Source of the DNA: an uncultured Collinsella sp.
Lineage (GTDB): Bacteria; Actinomycetota; Coriobacteriia; Coriobacteriales; Coriobacteriaceae
Length of the DNA stretch: 32,761 nucleotides
Reading direction: 5' to 3'
Assembly: GCA_900542315.1 (NCBI GenBank)
Contig: UQMV01000022.1
Location: 1-32,761 of the forward strand
Part shown: positions 6,097-16,092 of the stretch, piece after piece
How positions within the stretch are numbered: position 1 is the stretch's first letter
Layout of the letters: each line of letters starts with the position of its first letter
The notes under the pieces: generated by a model
Told to the model about the DNA's origin: nothing
The model's database searches: none
Seen by the model: only the letters and a program-made list of their open reading frames with translations
Translations under genes and position numbers: made by a program

Positions 6097-7953
6097 CTAC
6101 GCCGCCTCGTCGAACTGCGAGTTGTACAGGTCGGCGTAGAAGCCGCCCTGGGCGAGCAACTCGTCGTGCGTGCCCTTCTCGACGATGTCGCCGTCGCGAA
6201 TCACCAAGATCACGTCGGCGTTGCGGATCGTGGACAGGCGGTGCGCGATGACAAAGCTGGTGCGGCCCTGCATCAGCGCATCCATGGCGCGCTGAATGAG
6301 CTCCTCGGTACGAGTGTCAACGTTGGAGGTCGCCTCGTCCAGAATCAGCGCCGGGCGGTCGGCCAAAATGGCACGGGCGATGGTCACGAGCTGGCGCTGA
6401 CCCTGCGACAGGTTAGTGCCCTCCTCGTTGATCATAAAGTCGTAGCCGCCGGCGAGCGTATGGATAAAGTGGTCGCAGCGTGCGGCACGTGCAGCGGCTT
6501 CGACCTCGGCATCGCTTGCATCGGGGCGTCCGTAGCGGATGTTCTCGCGGATGGTGCCGTTAAACAGCCAGGTGTCCTGCAGCACCATGGCAAACTCGCC
6601 GCGCAGCGCCGCGCGGTCCCAGTCGCGCACGTCGACGCCCTCGACGCGCAGCGAACCGCCGTCCACGTCGTAAAAGCGCTGCAGCAGCTTGATGAGCGTG
6701 GTCTTGCCGGCGCCGGTGGGGCCGACGATGGCGATGGTCTGGCCGGGCTGCGCCTCGCAGCTAAAGTCGTGGATGATGGTCTTGTCGGGCGTGTAGCCAA
6801 ACTTGACATGGTCAAACTCCACGTGGCCGGGGCGCTTCTCGGGAATCTGCGCGTCGGCCTTCTGCTCCTCCTCGGGCGCGGCCAGGAACTCAAAGACACG
6901 CTCGGTGGCAGCTGCCATCGACTGCATCGTGTTGCTCACGTTGCCCAGCTGCTGCACGGGTTGCGTAAAGTTGCGAACGTATTGGATAAAGCTCTGAATG
7001 TCGCCGGGCGTGGCATTGCCGGTCAGCGCGAGCTGCGCGCCCACCACGACGACGCCCACGTAGCCCATGTTACCCACCAGGCTCATAAGCGGCATCATCA
7101 GGCCCGACAGGAACTGCGAGCGCCAGCCGCTAATAAAGAGACGGTCGTTTTGGCGGTCGAACTCCTCGATCGAAGCCTCGGCGCGGTCGAACACCTGAAT
7201 GACGTTCTGGCCGGCAAAATCCTCCTCGATAATGCCGTTGACGGTGCCCAGGACCTGCTGCTGCTCGCGGAAGTACGGCTGCGAGAAGTGAATCATCACC
7301 ATTAAGATAATCGCGGCGGCCGGCAGCGTGAGCACGGTGACACCGGTGAGCGGCAGGCTGATCGAAAGCATCATGACGAGCACGCCGATAATCTGCGTGA
7401 CGGACGTAATAAGCTGCGTCACGCTCTGGTTGAGCGACTGGCCCAGCGTATCAACATCGTTGGTGATGCGGCTGAGCACGTCGCCCTTGCTATGGCCGTT
7501 GAAGTAGCTCATCGGCACGACGGCAATCTTGGCTGCGATCTCCTTGCGCATGCGGTAGCAGATCTTTTGCGTGACACCGGTCATGAGCCAGCCCTGGATG
7601 AGGCTGCAGATAGAGCTCGCCAGGTACAGGCAGAGCAAAAAGCCGAGCGTCTTGGCGATCCAGTTAAAGTCGACATCGCCGGTGCCGTTGACCTTGGCGA
7701 CCAGGCCTTCGAACAGCTTGGTCGTAACCTGGCCGAGCACCTTGGGCCCCACAATGTTAAAGATGACCGAGCACACGGCAAAGGCGACGGCGGCAAACAC
7801 GGCAATCTTGTGCTGGCCGATATAGCCGAGCAGCTGCCTCATGGTGCCTTTAAAGTCCTTGGCCTTTTCGCCGCGACGCATGCCGCCCATGCGGCCCATG
7901 GGTCCACGCTGACGGGTGGGCTTGGGAATTTGGGTCTTGGTCTCGTCTGCCAT
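6097..7953 (-). CDS. ABC exporter half-transporter, catalytic-site subunit
   Basis: Fused membrane domain plus ATPase (618 aa) of the type IV/ABCB exporter fold, in the cytoplasmic membrane. Six membrane segments lie within residues ~50-340. The ATPase has Walker A GPTGAGKTT (411-419), Q-loop VLQD, signature LSQGQ (515-519, non-canonical), Walker B ALILDE with catalytic Glu540, and switch His571 (AHRLST). Paired with the next gene it forms a TM287/288-like heterodimer: this subunit supplies the intact Walker B/His, the partner the canonical VSGGQ. The N-terminus is basic and Gly/Met-rich. Its ATG overlaps the partner's TAA by one base (TAATG). The substrate is unknown; control by MarR suggests drug or toxic-compound efflux. 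Confidence 0.93.
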   Translation of the reverse strand: MADETKTQIPKPTRQRGPMGRMGGMRRGEKAKDFKGTMRQLLGYIGQHKIAVFAAVAFAVCSVIFNIVGPKVLGQVTTKLFEGLVAKVNGTGDVDFNWIAKTLGFLLCLYLASSICSLIQGWLMTGVTQKICYRMRKEIAAKIAVVPMSYFNGHSKGDVLSRITNDVDTLGQSLNQSVTQLITSVTQIIGVLVMMLSISLPLTGVTVLTLPAAAIILMVMIHFSQPYFREQQQVLGTVNGIIEEDFAGQNVIQVFDRAEASIEEFDRQNDRLFISGWRSQFLSGLMMPLMSLVGNMGYVGVVVVGAQLALTGNATPGDIQSFIQYVRNFTQPVQQLGNVSNTMQSMAAATERVFEFLAAPEEEQKADAQIPEKRPGHVEFDHVKFGYTPDKTIIHDFSCEAQPGQTIAIVGPTGAGKTTLIKLLQRFYDVDGGSLRVEGVDVRDWDRAALRGEFAMVLQDTWLFNGTIRENIRYGRPDASDAEVEAAARAARCDHFIHTLAGGYDFMINEEGTNLSQGQRQLVTIARAILADRPALILDEATSNVDTRTEELIQRAMDALMQGRTSFVIAHRLSTIRNADVILVIRDGDIVEKGTHDELLAQGGFYADLYNSQFDEAA

Positions 7954-10322
7954 TAGCGCTCGCCTCCTTCCGTAACGGCTGCAATTTCTTCTTGGGTAAG
8001 CCCCAGCTCCTCGGCGGAAAGCTGCGACTGTGCGATCTCCAGGTACGCCGGGCAGCCATGCAGCAGTTCCTCGTGCGTGCCGGTGCCCACTACGTGACCG
8101 TCGTCGAGCACGATGATCTGGTCGGCGTGCATGATGGTCGCGATGCGCTGGGCCACAACCACGAGCGCGGCGTCGGTGACGTTTTTGGCGAGCTCCTCGC
8201 GCAGGCGCGCGTCGGTCTTGTAATCGAGCGCACTAAATGAATCGTCGAACACTACGACCTCGGGCTTCTTGGCCAAGGCGCGGGCGATGGCCAGGCGCTG
8301 GCGCTGACCGCCCGAAACATTGGAACCGCCCTGGCTGATGGGGGAGTCGTAGCCGCCCTCGCGCTCGGCGATAAAGTCCTCGGTCTGGGCGATGCGTGCC
8401 GCCCGGTACATGTCCTCGTCGCTCACCATGTCGCCGGCAAACTTAAGGTTGCTCTCGACGGTGCCCGAGAACAGGCGTCCCTGCTGCGGGATATAGCCAA
8501 TGCGGCGGCGTAGCTCGGAAAGGGTCATATCGCGCACATCGATGCCGTCGAGCGAAATGCTGCCGCCCGTGACGTCGTACAGGCGCGGAATCAACTGCAC
8601 GAGCGTGGACTTGCCCGAGCCCGTGGAGCCAATGATGCCGAGCATCTGACCGGCATGCGTGGTGAAGTTCACGCCGCTGATGACATCGGCGCGGGCATCG
8701 GGATACTGGAAGCTCACGTCGCGGAAGGTGAGCTCACCGCGCGGCGCGCTGGCCGTGGGCAGTTTGGGCGAGGCGGGGTCGTTGATGCTCGTGGGGCAGG
8801 TGATGACCTCTTCCACGCGCTCGGCTGCGACCTCGGCGCGCGGCAGAATGACCGAAACCATGGTGAGGATCATAAACGCCATAACGATCTGCATGGTGTA
8901 GGAGATAAACGCCATCATGTTGCCGACCTGCATCACGCCGTCGGACACGCCCTGGGCGCCAAACCAGACGATGAGCACGGTGATGCAGTTCATGACGAGC
9001 ATCATGAGCGGCATCATAAAGCTCATGGCGCGGTTGGTGTAGAGCTGCGTGGTCATCAGGTCGAGCGACGCCTTGTCAAAACGCTCGAGCTCATGCTTCT
9101 CGCGGTTGAACGATCGGATGGGCATCAGGCCGTCGAGCAGCTCGCGGGCGGTAAGGTTCACGCGGTCCACAAAGCTCTGCATCTTTTTGAACTTGGGCAT
9201 GGTGAGGCCCATAAGCACGCCGACGACGGCCGAGACCGCGATGATGGCCACGGCGATGGTCCACTCCAAGCCGGTGTGGTTGGCCAGGACGCGCATGACG
9301 GCGACGATGCCCATGACGGGGGCCATCAGACACATGCGGATAAACAGGGTTGCGGCCATCTGGATCTGCTGAATGTCGTTGGTGCAGCGGGTGATGAGCG
9401 AGGCCTGGCTAAACTTGCCCACCTCGGCCGGCGAGAAGTGCATAACCTTGTTGAAGGTTTCGCGGCGCAGGTCGCGGGCGATGGAGCAGGCGGTGCGCGA
9501 AGCCACGGCACCGGTCAGGATGGTGGCGACGAGCGACACCAGGCACAGGCCAAACATCGTGGTCGCCATGCGGCTTAGGTAGGCGTTCTGTACGTCGGCG
9601 GGGTCGATGCCCTGTGCCTTGTACTCGTCCTGCACATAGCTCACGGCGCGTTGGGTCACGATGGAGCCCGACATGGAGCCCATTTTGTCCGCCATATCGT
9701 TGGCGCCCTCGACGAGCTTGCCCTGGTCGATTAGGCCGCCTTCAACGCCTAGACGCAGGCCCTTCATGGTGATCTTACCGCCGTCGGCATCAATCTGCTT
9801 CTGCATGTTCTGCGCCGCTGCGGCTTTCTGCTGCATCTCGGCGAGCTGCTCGGGCGTCATTGCCGCCATCTGCTCGGGGGTGGGCATGGCCTGAGCGGCG
9901 CCGCCATCGCTTGCCTCGGTAGATGCGCCGGTCATGTCGCCCATGGAGTTGGCATCGATGCCCTGGTTGAACGAAAGGACGACGGTCTCGGGCAGGCTCA
10001 TGATGTCGGCAATCTTGCCGCCGTCGGCGCGCTCCTCCTCGGTGCCCTTGTACGTTCGAATGCCGTTATTGTCCGCCTTGCTAAACACGGCCTCCACAGC
10101 CTTGGCGTCCTTGGTGCTCATAAAGAGTTCGAGGTCGTCGAGCGATTCGGCACGGATGGTGTCGGGCACGGGCGACGCGATGCCGCCTTGCTGCACACCC
10201 ACGTCGACGATGTCACTCATATAGGTAGGCAGCGCCAGATCGGCGTTGCAGCTGATTACGATGAGTACGATAGCTGCGAGTAGTGCCAGGATATGCTTTT
10301 TAAAGAGCTTGAGAATCCTCAC
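7953..10322 (-). CDS. ABC exporter half-transporter, degenerate-site subunit with large outer loop
   Basis: 789 aa from a GTG at 10322; AAAGGAG lies just upstream and the GTG overlaps the MarR stop (GTGA). The longer open frame to 10541 is antisense-like and has no ribosome site. TM1 is at residues ~10-28, then a ~215-residue predicted extracytoplasmic insert (to ~250) rich in Met, Gln and Ala (PTPEQMAAMTPEQLAEMQQK), unusual since TM1-TM2 loops in this fold are normally short. The remaining five membrane segments follow. The ATPase has Walker A GSTGSGKST (565-573), canonical signature VSGGQ (669-673), but Asp694 in place of the catalytic Glu (VVVFDD) and Gln725 in place of the switch His (VVAQRIAT). 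These are hallmarks of the non-hydrolysing site in heterodimeric exporters. Confidence 0.92.
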   Translation of the reverse strand: MRILKLFKKHILALLAAIVLIVISCNADLALPTYMSDIVDVGVQQGGIASPVPDTIRAESLDDLELFMSTKDAKAVEAVFSKADNNGIRTYKGTEEERADGGKIADIMSLPETVVLSFNQGIDANSMGDMTGASTEASDGGAAQAMPTPEQMAAMTPEQLAEMQQKAAAAQNMQKQIDADGGKITMKGLRLGVEGGLIDQGKLVEGANDMADKMGSMSGSIVTQRAVSYVQDEYKAQGIDPADVQNAYLSRMATTMFGLCLVSLVATILTGAVASRTACSIARDLRRETFNKVMHFSPAEVGKFSQASLITRCTNDIQQIQMAATLFIRMCLMAPVMGIVAVMRVLANHTGLEWTIAVAIIAVSAVVGVLMGLTMPKFKKMQSFVDRVNLTARELLDGLMPIRSFNREKHELERFDKASLDLMTTQLYTNRAMSFMMPLMMLVMNCITVLIVWFGAQGVSDGVMQVGNMMAFISYTMQIVMAFMILTMVSVILPRAEVAAERVEEVITCPTSINDPASPKLPTASAPRGELTFRDVSFQYPDARADVISGVNFTTHAGQMLGIIGSTGSGKSTLVQLIPRLYDVTGGSISLDGIDVRDMTLSELRRRIGYIPQQGRLFSGTVESNLKFAGDMVSDEDMYRAARIAQTEDFIAEREGGYDSPISQGGSNVSGGQRQRLAIARALAKKPEVVVFDDSFSALDYKTDARLREELAKNVTDAALVVVAQRIATIMHADQIIVLDDGHVVGTGTHEELLHGCPAYLEIAQSQLSAEELGLTQEEIAAVTEGGER

Positions 10323-10768
10323 TCGGCATCTCTCCTTTCTTGATTGCGGTCGATAATTTCGTTGGCACGTCTTAGAAGGCGCACCATCTCTTGGGTATCT
10401 GTTTCGCCGAGCTGCTCGAGGAAGGCCGCGGTGCGGTCCTCGAATTCCCGGCGTTTGACTTCGATGACCTGGAATCCCTTGTCGGTCACCGTGACGTGTA
10501 CGCGACGACGGTCGGTCTTTGAGTGCTCGCGCTCGACCCAACCCTTGGCCTCGAGGGCGCGCAGGATATTGGCGATACGGGCGCTCGAAACCCAGGCACG
10601 ATCGGCGAGTTCGCCCGGTGTGAGTGAGCCGCCGGCGCGCATGAGGGCGCGCATGACGGCCATCTCGCCGCCGAGAGCTTTGTCCGCAAAGCGCGAAATT
10701 CGCTGATGCATGCTGCCAAACTCAGTTAAGAGCTGACGCCCAAGCTCATGGAAATCGGTATCTTCCAC
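10319..10768 (-). CDS. MarR-family transcriptional regulator
   Basis: A 149-aa winged-helix DNA-binding protein. The core is GGEMAVMRALMRAGGSLTPG, then ELADRAWVSSARIANILRAL (recognition helix) and WVEREHSKTDRRRVHVTVTD (wing), the standard MarR layout with flanking dimerisation helices. It starts at a GTG (10768) with AGGGG upstream. It is the first gene of the operon and overlaps the first ABC gene by 4 bp, implying translational coupling. MarR proteins next to exporters are usually ligand-released repressors of their own operon; an inverted repeat overlapping the start codon supports autoregulation. The ligand is unknown. Confidence 0.92.
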   Translation of the reverse strand: MEDTDFHELGRQLLTEFGSMHQRISRFADKALGGEMAVMRALMRAGGSLTPGELADRAWVSSARIANILRALEAKGWVEREHSKTDRRRVHVTVTDKGFQVIEVKRREFEDRTAAFLEQLGETDTQEMVRLLRRANEIIDRNQERRDAE

Positions 10769-10802
10769 CGAAAACCCCTAACACTAGAAACTATTTTCGG
10801 TG
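10766..10802 (-). promoter_or_regulatory. Candidate MarR operator overlapping the marR start
   Basis: Perfect 9-bp inverted repeat (caccgaaaa, 10766-10774; ttttcggtg, 10794-10802) with a 19-bp spacer. The proximal arm covers the GTG start of the MarR gene. MarR dimers bind such dyads, and the position would block transcription of the whole operon. Confidence 0.45.
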
Positions 10803-10833
10803 AAAGATGATACCCCAGCTCAACCATCCCATT

Positions 10834-10867
10834 CGGTAGATTTCTAGGCATGTCCCAAAAAATCTAC
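10834..10867. repeat. Short palindromic repeat (gtagattt type), copy 1
   Basis: The 34-bp sequence starts cggtagattt and ends aaaatctac, with gcatgtccc in the middle. A near-identical copy is at 31135-31168. The ends form a hairpin (gtagattt/aaatctac). It lies in the gap between the divergent marR and short-chain dehydrogenase genes. Function unknown. Confidence 0.65.
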
Positions 10868-11057
10868 TTGGCCGCTAGGAAATATTAAGAGCATATAAAG
10901 ACTTAAAATCATTCAATTGCTGAAGCGTTTCAAAGAACTATCATTCACGCGGTTGGCGGGGGTTGTCACCACCATGACGACTGGGACTCATATAATCGCC
11001 ACGTGCGATGCTCCAACTTCCCGCAAGGAGACACCTTATATAAAGGGGGTTGGAGTC

Positions 11058-11807
11058 ATGGCATTTGACTTCACGGGCAAAACCGCGATCGTTACCGGTG
11101 GCACTCAGGGCATTGGCCTCGAGATTGCCAAGGGCATCGTTGCGGGCGGCGGACACGTCGCGCTCATCGCAAGGAACGCTGCTAAGGGCGAGGCCGCGGT
11201 GGCCGAGCTTGGCGAGGGCAACAAGTTCTACCAGCTCGATGTCGCCGATGCACCCAAGGCGCGCGAGACTGTCGAGCAGATTTTTACGGACCTGCCGCAA
11301 ACCAACATCCTGATCAACTGCGCTGGCGTCATCAGCACCAAGAAGTTCGACGAGATCGATGACACCGAGTGGCGTCGCACCATCGACATCAACCTCAACG
11401 GTACCTTCACCATGATGAATGCCGTGTACCCGCACTTTAAGGCGGCCCATGCCGGCACTATCGTCAACGTGAGCTCTGTTGCCGGCAAGATCGGCGGCGG
11501 CCTGCTCGGCACCGCGGCCTACGCGAGCTCCAAGGCCGGCGTCAACGGTCTAACCAAGGCAGTCGCCAAGGAAGGCGGCAAGTTCGGCGTCCGCTGCAAC
11601 GCCGTGTGCCCGTCGCTCACGTTGACCGATATGACCTCGATTCTCTCTGACGAGAACTCTCAGCGCATCATCAACGGTATTCCTCTGGGCCGCGCCGCCC
11701 AGGCCAGCGAGCCTGCGCAGATGGTGCTGTTCTTCGCTTCCGACCTCGCCAGCTTCGTGAACGGCGAGATCGGTGACTGCGACGGCGGCATCGTCCTGGA
11801 CGGGTAA
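11058..11807 (+). CDS. Short-chain dehydrogenase/reductase (FabG/KduD-like)
   Basis: Classical 249-aa NAD(P)-dependent oxidoreductase. It shows the Rossmann motif TGGTQGIG (13-20), NCAG (87-90), Asn at 112/114, Ser139/140 and the catalytic Tyr155-x3-Lys159 (YASSK), ending in the usual DGGIVLDG. The ATG at 11058 follows AAGGGGGTTGGAG; an upstream TTG at 10917 in the same frame has no ribosome site and adds non-family sequence. The next gene is a 2-keto-3-deoxygluconate-type permease, so a role in 2-keto-3-deoxy sugar-acid or gluconate metabolism (KduD or gluconate 5-dehydrogenase type) is likely. Sequence alone does not exclude 3-oxoacyl-ACP reductase. Confidence 0.85.
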   Translation: MAFDFTGKTAIVTGGTQGIGLEIAKGIVAGGGHVALIARNAAKGEAAVAELGEGNKFYQLDVADAPKARETVEQIFTDLPQTNILINCAGVISTKKFDEIDDTEWRRTIDINLNGTFTMMNAVYPHFKAAHAGTIVNVSSVAGKIGGGLLGTAAYASSKAGVNGLTKAVAKEGGKFGVRCNAVCPSLTLTDMTSILSDENSQRIINGIPLGRAAQASEPAQMVLFFASDLASFVNGEIGDCDGGIVLDG

Positions 11808-11826
11808 TACCCCACGACGATTGTTC

Positions 11827-11866
11827 GGCGACGGCTCCTGCGACTCGGGACCGTCGCCTTCTTTCT
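11827..11866 (+). terminator. Terminator/attenuator between the dehydrogenase and permease genes
   Basis: Perfect 8-bp stem (ggcgacgg, 11827-11834; ccgtcgcc, 11851-11858) followed by ttctttct. It would reduce read-through into the permease gene, for which no strong separate promoter is evident. Confidence 0.7.
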
Positions 11867-11915
11867 GATATAGGCGCGTGCGGCTACGAATCGCATGCAT
11901 CCAAAGGAGATATAT

Positions 11916-12935
11916 ATGAGTGAATCGACTGCGGTGGAGGCGCCGGCGGCAAAGGAGCCGTTCTTTAAGATGTCCTCCATCCCGGGTGCCAATATTTTGG
12001 TGCCGCTTTTGTTGGGCTGCCTGCTCAACACGCTGTTCCCTGACCTGTTCAAAACGCTCGGCAGCTTTACGCTTGGCATGACCCAGCAGGGTGCAGGCCC
12101 GCTCGTGGGCGCTTTTTTGCTTATCGTCGGTACGACGATTTCGTTTAAGAGTGCTCCTGCCGCCGCTGCCCGCGGTGCCATCATCATCGCCGTCAAGCAA
12201 ATCGTGGTCGTTGCCGTGTCGCTGCTCATCCTTTATGTGTTCAACGACAACCTGTTTGGCATCTCTGCCATGGTGATGCTGGCGGCTTGTACCGGCGCCA
12301 ACAACGCTATGTACGCTGGTCTGATGGGCACCATGGGCAATGAGGCCGAGCGTGGCGCTGTCGCCATCACCACGCTGGTTGTCGGCCCTCCGGTCACGAT
12401 GATCGTGCTCGGCGCTGCCGGCCAGGCTCCGATCGGCTGGTCGCTCGTGGGCGCCATCCTGCCGATCGTTGTCGGCATTATTCTGGGCAACCTCTTCCCC
12501 AGCTTTAAGAAGATGATGGCGCCGGCACTTTCCGCCGTCATCGTGCTCGTCTTCTTTGCCATGGGCTCGACCATGACCTTTGGCCAGCTCATTAATGGCG
12601 GTCTTCCCGGTATTCTGCTCGGCGTGATCTGCTCGGTGGTCTTTGCAATTCCCGTCATCGCGGTCGATAAGCTCACGGGCGGTACGGGTGTCGCAGGTGC
12701 GGCCATTTCGAGCTGCGCCGGAGCCAATGTGGCCACGCCTGCTGCCATGGCAAGCGTCAACGAGGCCATGTACGGCGGTGCGGTGCTCGCGACGGCTACG
12801 GCACAGGTTGCTGCCTGTGCAATCGTGACGGCTATTTTGACCCCGCTGGTCACCAGCTGGTGCTACAAGCATTTTGAGGGCCAGGGCAACGGCGATAGCA
12901 AGGCTACGACCGACAAGGCCGCCTCAGCCGCCTAA
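11916..12935 (+). CDS. kdgT: 2-keto-3-deoxygluconate permease family transporter
   Basis: 339-aa integral membrane protein with about ten hydrophobic segments, matching the KdgT family (proton-coupled uptake of 2-keto-3-deoxygluconate and related sugar acids). Typical stretches are IPGANILVPLLLGCLLNTLF, GTTISFK, MLAACTGANNAMYAGLMGTM and the second-half SSCAGANVATPAAMASVN. The last ~20 residues are hydrophilic. AAAGGAG precedes the ATG at 11916; an upstream in-frame start at 11895 is inferior. It lies 108 bp after the dehydrogenase, which would process the imported compound. KDG kinase and aldolase genes are not in the window, so the actual substrate is inferred. Confidence 0.85.
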   Translation: MSESTAVEAPAAKEPFFKMSSIPGANILVPLLLGCLLNTLFPDLFKTLGSFTLGMTQQGAGPLVGAFLLIVGTTISFKSAPAAAARGAIIIAVKQIVVVAVSLLILYVFNDNLFGISAMVMLAACTGANNAMYAGLMGTMGNEAERGAVAITTLVVGPPVTMIVLGAAGQAPIGWSLVGAILPIVVGIILGNLFPSFKKMMAPALSAVIVLVFFAMGSTMTFGQLINGGLPGILLGVICSVVFAIPVIAVDKLTGGTGVAGAAISSCAGANVATPAAMASVNEAMYGGAVLATATAQVAACAIVTAILTPLVTSWCYKHFEGQGNGDSKATTDKAASAA

Positions 12936-12974
12936 TGCCAAGCGGCAATCAAAGCTAAAAACTAGTCACGCCAT

Positions 12975-13016
12975 AGGGCGGCCACGGGGGATCCTGTGGC
13001 CGCCCTGCAGTTTCTG
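12975..13016 (+). terminator. Hairpin terminator after the permease gene
   Basis: Perfect 11-bp stem (agggcggccac, 12975-12985; gtggccgccct, 12996-13006), 10-nt loop, then a short T-rich tail (gcagtttctg). The stem is strong but the tail weak. Confidence 0.65.
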
Positions 13017-13402
13017 TAGGGTCTCTGTGACACTTTACCCTGCTAAAGCTGGCATAACAGCTAGAGCGAACGTCGTACAAAGGCAAGGAAAAATAACATA
13101 CAAATCGGTGAACGGTAGTTGTTCGCGCTCGCATTTCCTGCGGGTTTGTAAAAAACGCCCTTATGATATAAAAAAAGAAACATATAACAGCCCAGATGGA
13201 GAGGGTCGCTATGTTATCCTTCTCAAACGGGTGAAATCTTGGGTTTTGGGTTGCAGTTCCAAGGTGGACAAACGTTTTTCCCTGCACCAACGTGTGATGA
13301 AGAACGGAAGAAGCCGGTAGTGCAAACCGAAAATTCAAGAATTCAATAAGCAGCGGTGTGAGAGAGCGCCGCATTACACGTAACTAGGAGCGTGGTTACA
13401 CA
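13017..13402 (+). promoter_or_regulatory. Long gene-free leader/promoter region of pyruvate formate-lyase
   Basis: 386 bp without a credible gene before the pfl start. It is clearly more AT-rich than its surroundings around 13150-13200. A possible promoter is TTTGTA (13145-13150) with TATAAA (13167-13172), 16-bp spacer, which would leave a ~225-nt untranslated leader. I found no clear FNR-type dyad (TTGAT-N4-ATCAA). The long leader suggests regulation, but none can be assigned. Confidence 0.4.
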
Positions 13403-15454
<2,052 letters not shown>

Positions 15455-15455
15455 C

Positions 15456-15516
15456 TATTGTTAGTGTTATACTAACAATAACGATTACTGATTAGCGCGC
15501 CGGTTTCGGCCGGCGC
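15456..15516 (+). promoter_or_regulatory. Two hairpins between the PFL core and radical-domain genes
   Basis: The 85-bp gap has a perfect 10-bp stem (tattgttagt, 15456-15465; actaacaata, 15471-15480; 5-nt loop) starting 2 nt after the core stop codon, then a GC-rich stem (gcgccgg, 15497-15503; ccggcgc, 15510-15516). Neither has a classic T-run. They could attenuate, or act as processing or stability elements giving the two proteins different yields. Confidence 0.5.
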
Positions 15517-15539
15517 CTATTAATCGAAGGAGACACATT

Positions 15540-15791
15540 ATGAAGGTTTCTGAAGTTTCCGAGACCCAGGCCGATAACCTGGTCCACATGCTCGACGCTT
15601 ACGCCGAGAAGGGTGGCCACCACCTGAACATCAACGTCTTCAACCGTGAGACGCTGCTCGACGCTCAGGCTCACCCCGAGAAGTACCCGCAGCTGACCAT
15701 CCGCGTTTCCGGCTATGCCGTGAACTTCCACACGCTCACCAAGGAGCAGCAGGACGAGGTCATTTCGCGTACCTTCCACGACAAGTTCTAA
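15540..15791 (+). CDS. grcA: Stand-alone glycyl-radical subunit of pyruvate formate-lyase
   Basis: An 83-aa protein that is entirely a glycyl-radical domain: HHLNINVFNRETLLDAQAHP, then YPQLTIRVSGYAVNF and the EQQDEVISRTF tail. Gly58 in RVSGYAV is the predicted radical site. It is related to E. coli GrcA (YfiD), which replaces the oxygen-damaged end of a full-length PFL. Here the neighbouring PFL has no such domain of its own, so this protein is more likely an essential subunit than a spare part. 683 plus 83 residues approximates one complete PFL. It has its own ribosome site (AAGGAG) and ATG, so it is not a continuation of the upstream frame. Confidence 0.95.
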   Translation: MKVSEVSETQADNLVHMLDAYAEKGGHHLNINVFNRETLLDAQAHPEKYPQLTIRVSGYAVNFHTLTKEQQDEVISRTFHDKF

Positions 15792-15815
15792 AGGGACTTA
15801 ACTCCCGCAGGATCG

Positions 15816-15942
15816 CCGGGGCTGTTTGGGCTACCTCCCAAAACGTCCTCGGACATGTCGGAAGCCCCCGCTGCGCGCTACGCGCGGCGGGGGCTTCCTC
15901 CGTCCTGCGGAATGTTTTGGGAGGTAACCCAAACAGCCCCGG
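15816..15942. repeat. Composite long palindrome A
   Basis: A 127-bp element after the pfl operon. The outer 29-bp arms (15816-15844 with 15914-15942) differ at one position (a G-U pair as RNA). The inner 18-bp arms (15860-15877 with 15881-15898; ggaagcccc...ggggcttcc) have one mismatch. Between the arms lie two non-matching motifs: GTCCTCGGACATG on the left and CTGCGGAAT on the right. The same motifs occur at the same places in palindromes B and D, whose arms are otherwise different. It may act as a strong terminator for the operon, but no T-run follows. Confidence 0.85.
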
Positions 15943-16057
15943 CTGGGTCCTGTGCAGTCACCCTTTAAGGGGAACTCTCCTAATTATTTGGATGAGTCGT
16001 TTACTTACTTGTACTGTTGCCGTCATCCCGCTGTTGTTGGGGTATGCTTTGTTCGTA

Positions 16058-16074
16058 TGTAAACGTATGACATG
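16058..16074 (+). promoter_or_regulatory. Candidate LacI-type operator before the regulator gene
   Basis: tgtaaacgtatgacatg matches the tandem operators upstream of the GH32 gene (tgaaaacgtttgacata) at 14 of 17 positions. It ends about 19 bp before the regulator's start codon, suggesting autoregulation. Confidence 0.5.
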
Positions 16075-16092
16075 TTGATGGGGGAGGGTGCT

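Noticed and set aside
10323..10541. N-terminal extension of the degenerate ABC subunit
   Set aside because: It runs inside the marR gene in another frame, is Arg/Pro-rich without membrane character, and the GTG at 10322 has a proper ribosome site.
10917..11057. N-terminal extension of the short-chain dehydrogenase
   Set aside because: Starts at TTG without a ribosome site and adds residues absent from the family; the ATG at 11058 begins the conserved fold.
13017..13402. Known riboswitch or small gene in the pfl leader
   Set aside because: No recognisable aptamer consensus, and the open frames are AT-rich, short and lack ribosome sites.
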